A DNA stretch of 6,957 nt from Ktedonobacteraceae bacterium (GTDB lineage Bacteria; Chloroflexota; Ktedonobacteria; Ktedonobacterales; Ktedonobacteraceae). The notes under the pieces were generated by a model that had not been told where the DNA came from, ran no database searches, and was given only the letters and a program-made list of their open reading frames with translations. The stretch spans positions 1 to 6,957 of the forward strand of contig JAFMRP010000248.1 of NCBI GenBank assembly GCA_017354095.1. Direction: 5' to 3'. Both the position numbers and the translations under genes were made by a program. Positions 1 through 5,582 of the stretch are shown one piece after another. Numbering within the stretch: position 1 is the stretch's first letter; every line of letters begins with the position of its first letter.

Positions 1-1945
1 TATCGTGTTCATTTTCCTCGCTGTCGCGCTCCTCATATAGTCTGTGGTGATCAAGAGGAGGGGTAGTTGCCGGTGAGGGGGGTGGTTGTGTTGACTCGAC
101 CCCTGCTGCAGAAAAAGTTGTGGAGACCGCAGCCGCTGGATAGGTGGGGTGTGTCTCGGTGATGGGTGTGGTTGACGCGATGGGCTGATCAACTGGTGCT
201 TCTGGTACCGCTGCTGGCATGGTGGCGGTAGGCTGTTCCTCTGGTGCTGGTTCTTCTGACGGCTCTGTCTGGATGATGGAGGCAGGCTGTTCAAGGGCAG
301 GTTCGGCAGGTATTGTTTCCTGGGCGGCAGGTTGCTCATTGGAAGTGATATCGCCGGTTGGGATTTTCTGTGTGGGCTCGTTGCCGACCTCTTCGGAGAC
401 GTTTTCCTGAGCGAGCTCGCTATCGGATTGGGCTGGAGCCGCTTCTGTGAGTGTGCTATCTGGCAGGATTGGTTGCGCAGGGGTAGCGGGCTGCTCGAGG
501 GCAGGCTCGTCAGTCGAGATGGGTTGCGTGGGCTCGTCAGTGGGTTGTTCGGGGGCGAGCTCTTCTATGGTTTCTTGCGTGTGGGCTGGTTCTTGCTCTA
601 GAGCTGAGATCTTGGGTGCAGGTGGTTCCTCCTCGGGGAGCGTTTCCGGTTGTTCCGGTTCCGATAGTGCTGCTTCTGGCATGCTCTCGGTGAGAGCTTC
701 TTCCTGCGCGGGCACGTCGAATTCTTGCTCCTGAGAGGCAGCAGACTGGTCAGTGGAGGGTGGTTCGGCTTCGGACAGCTCTGGCTGTTCAATTTCGGAT
801 GATTCAGGCTGCTCCGTGGTGGTGTCCGATTGGTCGGTTGTGGGCAGCTCTGGTTGCTCTGCCATGATTTCTGGCTGGTCGGTTGTGGTTGGTTCTGATG
901 GTTCTGTGATGGTTTCTGGTATGTTTGGTTCTGCGGGCATATCGGTCTGGAGGGTAGCGGCTTGCTCCTGGGACTCGGCCTCTGGTGCAGATTCCAGCCC
1001 GGTTTCTTCTCCTGTAGATTCTAGTGCGTATAGGTTAGCTTCGCTCTCGACAGTCTCTGGTGTGGCCACATCCAGGGGATGTGGTAGTTCAGCGTCGCCG
1101 GGCGTGAAAGGTTCGGGCTGTTCGGGAGGCGTCTCTGGCTCATCTGTGGGCTGCTCGGGTGCAGCCGGAGTCGCTGTGGCGGCTGCGGCCTCTTCTGGCT
1201 GTGAGGCTTCTGGTTCGGTTGTTTCTATGGGTGCCAGTGGTTGTGTTCGTTTGGGCGAGATCGTACTGGTTTCGGGTGGTTCTTCTGGTGGTAGCGGCGA
1301 GGTGATTTTCTGGCGGCGCAGAGCCGGAATTTTCTCAGTGTCATCTGTATCGATCATGAGCATGCGAAGGAGTTCTTCTTCGGTGATCGTTGGGGGCACG
1401 ACGCTATCGCTATCCGAGATAGCTTCGGGGGTTGTGCTATCCGGTTGTGGCTCGGCTGACGGGCTTTCCGCGCGATCCATCGTCTCGATCCAGTCGTAGG
1501 CACCTTCCAGTGCATTCTCGCACCACTCGGTATAGCTACCCTGGATCATATCCAGTTGTTCGCAGCGTTCCAGGAGTTGTTGAGTGTGGTCGAGCCATGT
1601 ATCGCCGCGTTCGAGCATTCTATCGAGGAGATCGATGTCGTTCACATCGTTGGCCTGGAACTGGGCCAGGATAGAGAGGGCCAGGGCTGAGGGTTCGTTC
1701 TGGCGCATCTGAGCGGCGTTTTCTGCAATCTGCTGCTCAAGCGTCGTGATGCGCAGTTTGCGATTGATAACCTGTTGTTGGAGCTGCCAGTACTGGTAAC
1801 CTTTGTAGAACTGATCGACCTGCTGGGGGGTGAGCCGGGTGAAGGCATGAATGACATCTATGGGCAGCGGCGGGCGGTTTATGCTGTCCTGTTGAGTGCC
1901 GGGATATTCCTGGAAGGGCTGCTCGTTTCTCACATCTTCATTCAT
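1..1945 (-). CDS. Long Glu/Pro/Gln/Thr-rich protein with helical N-terminus, 3' end outside the window
   Basis: I do not recognise this gene. The frame is open from an ATG at 1945 to the window edge: 648 codons with no stop, so the C-terminus is missing. Residues 1-160 look folded and helical, with an aromatic patch near 47-53 (FYKGYQY), a probable coiled coil at about 54-82, and a second helical stretch at about 85-157. Residues 187-213 form a short conserved-looking island (TITEEELLRMLMIDTDD, then EKIPALRRQK). From about 214 onward the chain is low-complexity and acidic, dominated by E, P, Q, T, S and A, with recurring EQPE, DQPE and TDE words. No membrane segment or signal peptide is visible. 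An AAGGA at 1957-1961 lies 11 nt before the ATG. The start overlaps the end of the preceding gene by 8 nt, which suggests translational coupling. Possible roles are scaffold, spacer or multivalent ligand; nothing here proves any of them. Confidence 0.85.
   Translation of the reverse strand, partial: MNEDVRNEQPFQEYPGTQQDSINRPPLPIDVIHAFTRLTPQQVDQFYKGYQYWQLQQQVINRKLRITTLEQQIAENAAQMRQNEPSALALSILAQFQANDVNDIDLLDRMLERGDTWLDHTQQLLERCEQLDMIQGSYTEWCENALEGAYDWIETMDRAESPSAEPQPDSTTPEAISDSDSVVPPTITEEELLRMLMIDTDDTEKIPALRRQKITSPLPPEEPPETSTISPKRTQPLAPIETTEPEASQPEEAAAATATPAAPEQPTDEPETPPEQPEPFTPGDAELPHPLDVATPETVESEANLYALESTGEETGLESAPEAESQEQAATLQTDMPAEPNIPETITEPSEPTTTDQPEIMAEQPELPTTDQSDTTTEQPESSEIEQPELSEAEPPSTDQSAASQEQEFDVPAQEEALTESMPEAALSEPEQPETLPEEEPPAPKISALEQEPAHTQETIEELAPEQPTDEPTQPISTDEPALEQPATPAQPILPDSTLTEAAPAQSDSELAQENVSEEVGNEPTQKIPTGDITSNEQPAAQETIPAEPALEQPASIIQTEPSEEPAPEEQPTATMPAAVPEAPVDQPIASTTPITETHPTYPAAAVSTTFSAAGVESTQPPPSPATTPPLDHHRLYEERDSEENEHD
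740..913 (-). repeat. Degenerate EQP/DQP peptide repeats in the long disordered protein
   Basis: Residues 345-402 of the long protein contain irregular repeats of about 8-12 residues built around a QP or QS core: TTDQPEI, AEQPELP, TTDQSD, TTEQPES, IEQPEL and STDQS. The same word recurs further on, as PALEQPAT at about 481-488 and PALEQPAS at about 549-556. The DNA copies are diverged, so this looks like old repeat expansion under composition constraint and not a recent tandem duplication. The exact unit boundaries are uncertain. Confidence 0.5.
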
Positions 1946-2603
1946 GTTGCTTCGGTTCCTTGTTATTTGCCTGATCGGGTGAGAGCTGTGGGGGGAGTGG
2001 TGTTTGTTTGCCCCAGCGAGCTATCCAGCGTTCAACCAGTTTATTGGTGCGTATGCTTTGTTGATCGATAGGTTCTCCATTGTTCTGGAGCACGTTGCGC
2101 AGCCACCAGGGAAGTTGAGATTGTGGGAGAGTTTGTTGTTCGTGGGCTGCGATAAAGGAGGACAGATCCGAGGGAAGGAGATCCTCGACCGGTCGTGGTG
2201 TAGCCGATGGTGATGGCTGATCTGGTGATGGATCTACCTCGAGCGAATCGAAATTGGGCAGAGAGCCCCAGTTCAGGATTTCGGATGGGGCGTGCTGATT
2301 GGTGGGTTGGGTATCTGGCGCAGGAGTTTCTGGCGGTGCCTGGTTGGCGGGTTCGATATCTGACACGGGAGTTTCCGGTGGTGCCTGATCGGTGGGTGGT
2401 GTGGGAGGCCGGGGTGTGGCATGTTGTGTTGCAAGCAGTGCCTGTACGAGCGGGTTAGAGGTAATGGGTGTGGCAAAGGCCTCCCCTTCCAGGTGGCAGG
2501 TTTGTTCCTGGAGGGAGGTCAGTTCTTTTTTGAGCGCAGCCAGTTGAGCGCGCAACTTCTGATCCATGTCACGATAGTGTAGCCACTGTCTATATTTGCC
2601 CAT
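1938..2603 (-). CDS. Hypothetical protein with coiled-coil start, Pro/Thr-rich middle and Trp-rich end (221 aa)
   Basis: I do not recognise a named family. Counting from the ATG at 2603, residues 1-8 are MGKYRQWL, followed by a likely coiled coil at about 10-45 rich in L, K, E and Q. Residues 65-110 are Pro/Thr-rich and include two copies of a 15-residue repeat. A short motif, EILNWGSLPNFDSLEVD, lies at about 108-124. The C-terminal part contains LPWWLRNVLQ (about 164-173) and VERWIARWGK (about 190-199), Trp-rich segments that may be amphipathic helices. There is no signal peptide or membrane helix. An in-frame ATG at 2669 would add 22 residues, but it overlaps a strong extended -10 element, so the 2603 start is preferred despite a weak ribosome site. 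The gene lies 144 nt after rodA and overlaps the next gene by 8 nt. It shares the overall plan of an aromatic patch, then a coil, then a disordered Pro/Thr region with that next gene. Confidence 0.8.
   Translation of the reverse strand: MGKYRQWLHYRDMDQKLRAQLAALKKELTSLQEQTCHLEGEAFATPITSNPLVQALLATQHATPRPPTPPTDQAPPETPVSDIEPANQAPPETPAPDTQPTNQHAPSEILNWGSLPNFDSLEVDPSPDQPSPSATPRPVEDLLPSDLSSFIAAHEQQTLPQSQLPWWLRNVLQNNGEPIDQQSIRTNKLVERWIARWGKQTPLPPQLSPDQANNKEPKQHE
2298..2387 (-). repeat. Two tandem 45-bp (15-residue) coding repeats
   Basis: Two adjacent 45-bp units encode QAPPETPVSDIEPAN and QAPPETPAPDTQPTN, within the Pro-rich middle of the 221-residue protein. A degraded third unit may follow (QHAPSEI). 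The two copies remain similar at DNA level, with differences mostly in the second half of each unit. The in-frame length and the Pro-Pro-Glu-Thr core point to slippage or duplication within a disordered linker. Confidence 0.8.
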
Positions 2604-2659
2604 ATTAGAATCCCGGCTTATTAGCTTTGTTCTGGAGTGATTTCCTGATTCTACCAGCG

Positions 2660-2668
2660 AGTATAGCA
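2660..2668 (-). promoter_or_regulatory. Extended -10 promoter element before the 221-aa protein gene
   Basis: On the minus strand the bases read TGCTATACT, an extended -10 (TGn plus TATACT, 5 of 6 matches to TATAAT). No good -35 lies 16-18 nt upstream, as expected when an extended -10 compensates. Transcription would start near 2653, leaving a leader of about 50 nt before the ATG at 2603. The element covers the alternative ATG at 2667-2669, so transcripts made here could not use that start. This is a sequence match only. Confidence 0.45.
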
Positions 2669-2673
2669 TATCT

Positions 2674-2746
2674 GGTCCAGGAACGATATAGTTAGCGATT
2701 GATATAGCCTGACTGGTCGTTTCGTTATTCGTTCCGGGCCTTTTTT
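2674..2746 (+). terminator. Imperfect inverted repeat followed by T6 between rodA and the 221-aa protein gene
   Basis: The arms at 2674-2685 and 2730-2740 can form 11 pairs with one bulged A and one G-T pair (GGTCCAGGAACG with CGTTCCGGGCC). They enclose a 44-nt loop, and T6 follows at 2741-2746 on the plus strand. As an intrinsic terminator it would act on plus-strand (antisense) transcripts, and the loop is unusually long. In the minus-strand message it would be a hairpin beginning 7 nt after the rodA stop, without a U tract. One arm also covers the -35 region of the putative promoter for the next gene. Confidence 0.25.
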
Positions 2747-2747
2747 G

Positions 2748-4169
2748 CTATGATGTGCCTTCGCGTTCGACGGCGGTGTTGTGAGAGATGCGCAGCAGGA
2801 TGCCGATAATGATATAGTTGACCAGGATGGAACTGCCGCCATAGCTCAGAAATGGGAGTGTGATACCAGTCAGGGGCATAAATTTCAGGTTGCCGGCACT
2901 GATAATGAGTGTCTGGATAGCGAAGATCGAAGTCAGGCCGGCAGCCAGCAGTTTGCTCATTGGATCGGGGCTTTCGATGGCGATGCGATAGCCGCGATAG
3001 ATGATCAGCAGGTAGAGGCCGATGATAGCGAAGATGCCGGCGAGACCCAGTTCTTCGCCCAGGCCAGTCAGGATCATATCGGATTCGACGATTGGCACGA
3101 AGCCGGGTCCTGCCGGGTGGCCCAGTCCCAGGCCTGAGCCGAAAATGCCGCCGCTAGAGAGTGCGATGAGGCCCTGGACAATCTGGCCGGCGCCAACGAC
3201 ATTTTGATATTGCTCATCGCTGGTTGCGGACCAGTTCACCATATCGATACTCAGAATGGCGAAGCGTTCTCTGACATAGCCAAGCACCGAGTAGCCGGCC
3301 ATGGCCAGCAAAGCAAAGATGGCCAGGCTAGCGATGACATAGGTCAGTTTGCCGCTGGTCAGGTAGACCATGCAGAGGAAGAGGCTATAGATGAGCAGCG
3401 CCAGGCCGAGGTCGCGTACGACCAGGAAGATGATCAGAGAGAGTCCGAGCATCATCAGCAGGGGTCCGAGTTGGCGCAGGGGAGGGAGGCGTAGGAAGCC
3501 GATGCGGAGATAGCCCTGAGAGATCATCTCGCGGTTCTCGCCGAGATAGCCGGCGAAGAAGACAATGATGATAATTTTGAAAAGCTCGGACGGTTGAAGT
3601 TTAAACGGGCCAAAGCCGAGAACATCGCGTGTTGGAGCGTTCGTTTTAAAGGATATGATACCGGAGATGATTGTGGGCAAAAGAACGAGCAAGCTGACGA
3701 AGATCCAGGTATATTTGTAGCGGAAAAGCAGGTTGATATTGCGCAGCAGGAAGACGGTAGCGAGGCAGAGCACCAGGCCGGCCAGGACCCAGGTAAGTTG
3801 TCGAGATCCTAATTCGGGAATGCCTTCGGGAGCCTGAGTGGAGACCAGGTCTGGTCCCAGGCGGGTGGCCATCACGATGCCGATGCCGCTGAGCAGGCCA
3901 ACCAGTGGGAGAAGTACCTGGTCAGATTTTGGGAAAAAGATGCTCAGGGTGATATTAGCGACAAGCAGAAGGCCAATCAAGCCAAAGATCGGAATCAGGC
4001 CATAGATGGTTGGTAGATTATTCGTTTTGAGCGTAGCGTGCAGGTCTGCATTGGCGTGGATGACCAGCAGCTGAATCGTCGCGAGCAGGAGCAAGAGGAA
4101 AGGCAAGATCAACAGCCCCAATTCTTTCCAACGATAGCGGCTGGTAGGTTTAAGAGAAAATTGTGCCAT
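2748..4169 (-). CDS. rodA: FtsW/RodA/SpoVE (SEDS) family peptidoglycan glycosyltransferase, RodA-like
   Basis: SEDS proteins are polytopic membrane glycosyltransferases that polymerise lipid II into glycan strands, working with a class B penicillin-binding protein. This 473-residue product is strongly hydrophobic throughout, with roughly 12 membrane segments. Family motifs in order: LQPSELFK (191-198), RDLGLALL (252-259), RERFAIL (300-306), an external loop with SDEQYQ (317-322) whose Asp may be the catalytic one, GSGLGLG (344-350), ESDMILTGLGEELGL (362-376), PLTGITLPFLSYGGSS (432-447), and a LLRISH end (458-463). The RDLG and RISH features and the length, about 100 residues more than E. coli RodA, resemble actinobacterial RodA as I recall it. 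The ATG at 4169 has AGAGG 5 nt upstream. The gene lies 64 nt after the fhaB-like gene. RodA versus FtsW is inferred from motifs and synteny, and no partner PBP gene is in view. Confidence 0.93.
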   Translation of the reverse strand: MAQFSLKPTSRYRWKELGLLILPFLLLLLATIQLLVIHANADLHATLKTNNLPTIYGLIPIFGLIGLLLVANITLSIFFPKSDQVLLPLVGLLSGIGIVMATRLGPDLVSTQAPEGIPELGSRQLTWVLAGLVLCLATVFLLRNINLLFRYKYTWIFVSLLVLLPTIISGIISFKTNAPTRDVLGFGPFKLQPSELFKIIIIVFFAGYLGENREMISQGYLRIGFLRLPPLRQLGPLLMMLGLSLIIFLVVRDLGLALLIYSLFLCMVYLTSGKLTYVIASLAIFALLAMAGYSVLGYVRERFAILSIDMVNWSATSDEQYQNVVGAGQIVQGLIALSSGGIFGSGLGLGHPAGPGFVPIVESDMILTGLGEELGLAGIFAIIGLYLLIIYRGYRIAIESPDPMSKLLAAGLTSIFAIQTLIISAGNLKFMPLTGITLPFLSYGGSSILVNYIIIGILLRISHNTAVEREGTS

Positions 4170-4189
4170 GAGAACCTCTTTATGTATTG

Positions 4190-4210
4190 CCTGGCTGTGT
4201 ATGAGCCAGG
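4190..4210 (-). other. Stable hairpin in the fhaB-rodA gap
   Basis: On the minus strand, CCTGGCT and AGCCAGG form a perfect 7-bp stem around a 7-nt loop. The hairpin ends about 10 nt before the rodA ribosome site (AGAGG, 4175-4179) and begins 23 nt after the fhaB-like stop. No U tract follows, so it is unlikely to be an intrinsic terminator. It could be an mRNA processing or stability element, or it could modulate rodA translation. Confidence 0.5.
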
Positions 4211-4233
4211 GCGTGTGTGTTGATGATCGCCTC

Positions 4234-4686
4234 TTATGGTGTTAATTTGAATTGGATATAGCCGATACGGATGATATCGCCCGGACGGGAGATGATAGGT
4301 TCGCGCGCGGGCTGATTATTGACATACGTGCCGTTGACGCTGCCGGCATCCTGGACGTACCAGACGCCATTGCGAAACCACATGCGTGTATGCTCCGAGG
4401 AGATAAAGCTATCGGGGAGCTGGACCGTGCTGGTGGGGCTGCGCCCGATATAGGTTTGTGGTTCCAGATCGAAGCGTGTGCCGGGTGTGATGCTGCTGGG
4501 TCCGCTATCGACGACCACCAGGTGGCCTGCCACGAGGGGTGAGCGGCTGCCGGAGTCAGTATTGGCTGCGGCGCTTTTGCGCAGGTCGCGTGTAATGGCG
4601 ATGACTACCTGCATAAGGAACAGGTAGAGCAGGACAACGAACAGGATGCGTAAGATGAGTAAGAATGAGTCAATTTGTAGCTGCAT
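4234..4686 (-). CDS. fhaB: Membrane-anchored FHA domain protein, FhaB-like (150 aa)
   Basis: FHA domains recognise phosphothreonine peptides; in Actinobacteria, FhaB (FipA) sits in the cell-wall/kinase cluster. The product starts with a single membrane helix at about 7-31, followed by a basic stretch (RDLRK, 33-37), a short polar linker and a C-terminal FHA domain at about 53-148. The canonical FHA signatures are present: GRS (81-83), SSEH (96-99) and GSVNGTYVNN (115-124). With no cleavage site visible, the helix probably anchors the FHA domain on the cytoplasmic face. The size matches actinobacterial FhaB, about 155 residues in M. tuberculosis. The ATG at 4686 follows the previous stop by 12 nt and has AGGA at a 5-nt spacing. 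The neighbours, an fhaA-like and a rodA-like gene, suggest a role linking phosphothreonine signals to cell-wall synthesis. The domain call is firm; orthology to FhaB is inferred. Confidence 0.9.
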   Translation of the reverse strand: MQLQIDSFLLILRILFVVLLYLFLMQVVIAITRDLRKSAAANTDSGSRSPLVAGHLVVVDSGPSSITPGTRFDLEPQTYIGRSPTSTVQLPDSFISSEHTRMWFRNGVWYVQDAGSVNGTYVNNQPAREPIISRPGDIIRIGYIQFKLTP

Positions 4687-4698
4687 GCGTTTCCTATC

Positions 4699-5565
4699 TC
4701 ACCTTCTCTCGAAGTAGAAGTCATAGCTGCCGATGGTAAACTTGTCGCCGTTGCGCAGGACGTGCTGGCTGATGCTGCGTTGATTATTGATGGTGATGCG
4801 ATTGGTGCTACCGAGATCAAAGATGACGAACTGCCCATCGGGCTGATACTTGATCTGTGCGTGATAGCGAGAAACGCGTTTATCTTCGACAATGATATCG
4901 TTACTGAGCTGACGGCCGATGTTAACGAGTGATTTCTCGATGCGATAGATCTGCTGATCGCCCTGGGTTGAGCGAATAGTGAGCCAGGCTGGTGGTAGCT
5001 GAACGGCGACGGGTGGTTGGGCGGGACTGCTGGCGAGGCCGCCGGAATAGCCTCCGGTGGAGGGTGCATTCGTGTCAGGTGCGCTGGTAATGCCGGGCAG
5101 TTGTTGGCCTGATGATAATTGTGCGCGTAGTTGTGCCAGTTGTTCGGGGCTGAGGGCCTGTGTGGCCATAACGCCGCCGTCGCTATCGCCCAGCTCGGTT
5201 TCGATGCGTACCTGGCCGGAGCGTATGGTGCTTTCGGCGTGCAGGCGAATTACCGGCATAGCGCGCAGCAGGTAGTGGCGATGGCGAGCGTATTCTACCA
5301 GGTTATTCTGCCAGTCGCGGATCAGCACATTCTGGCCGGCGGCGAGCTGCTGGTGGTCTTTGATGCTGACGTAGACGTCATAGATGTTGGGCGCGAGCCG
5401 GCGGCCCTCGCTCTGGAGCAAGGTATTATCTTCCATCGCGCGTTCCAGTTTGCGCATCAGCTCAACTGGTTCGATGCGGGAAGGGAAGAGCCAGGCAAAT
5501 GGTCCTTCGACCAGGCTCTGCATAAAAGCTTCAAATTTTGATAATGGGTTCTGGCGAGCTTTCAA
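4699..5565 (-). CDS. fhaA: DUF3662 and FHA domain protein, FhaA-like (288 aa, TTG start)
   Basis: This has the two-domain plan of FhaA. An N-terminal DUF3662 domain (about 9-125) shows FEAFMQSLVEGPFAWLF (11-27), IEPVELMRKLERAMEDN (31-47) and LAPNIYDVYVS (57-67). A Gln/Pro/Ser/Gly linker (about 138-192) leads to a C-terminal FHA domain (about 193-288) with GRQ (217-219), SRYH (232-235) and DLGSTN (250-255). In M. tuberculosis, FhaA binds the phosphorylated pseudokinase MviN and restrains peptidoglycan synthesis; a similar envelope role is inferred here. The linker is much shorter than in M. tuberculosis FhaA, which is over 500 residues. The usual G after GSTN is R256, a small departure from consensus. 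The TTG at 5565 is the only possible start between the in-frame stop just upstream and the DUF3662 conserved region. It has AGGAGG 10 nt before it, and the gap from ribF is 14 nt. Confidence 0.92.
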   Translation of the reverse strand: MKARQNPLSKFEAFMQSLVEGPFAWLFPSRIEPVELMRKLERAMEDNTLLQSEGRRLAPNIYDVYVSIKDHQQLAAGQNVLIRDWQNNLVEYARHRHYLLRAMPVIRLHAESTIRSGQVRIETELGDSDGGVMATQALSPEQLAQLRAQLSSGQQLPGITSAPDTNAPSTGGYSGGLASSPAQPPVAVQLPPAWLTIRSTQGDQQIYRIEKSLVNIGRQLSNDIIVEDKRVSRYHAQIKYQPDGQFVIFDLGSTNRITINNQRSISQHVLRNGDKFTIGSYDFYFERR

Positions 5566-5582
5566 GGGTGCTCACCCTCCTA
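5566..5582 (-). promoter_or_regulatory. fhaA ribosome binding site merged with the ribF stop, with a small hairpin
   Basis: The minus strand reads TAGGAGGGTGAGCACCC just before the TTG start. The ribF stop TAG (5582-5580) shares bases with a strong AGGAGG Shine-Dalgarno sequence (5581-5576), which favours translational coupling of ribF and fhaA. The adjacent GGGTGAGCACCC (5577-5566) is self-complementary, so a 4-bp stem could partly cover the ribosome site. The site also fixes the fhaA start as TTG. Confidence 0.65.

Noticed and set aside
740..913. CRISPR array or DNA tandem array
   Set aside because: The repetition is at peptide level with diverged, irregularly spaced units inside a continuous reading frame, and there are no constant repeats with unique spacers.
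219..1499. Several long plus-strand open frames rich in Ser, Gly, Cys and Val
   Set aside because: They are shadows antisense to the Glu/Pro/Gln/Thr-rich gene. Codons for those residues give Ser/Gly/Cys/Val on the other strand with few stops. They lack recognisable domains and overlap one another.
2604..2669. 22-residue N-terminal extension of the 221-aa protein from the ATG at 2669
   Set aside because: The ATG lies inside the best -10 element, the extension has no conserved look, and MGKYRQWLHYRD makes a natural start at 2603. The weak ribosome site at 2603 leaves some doubt.
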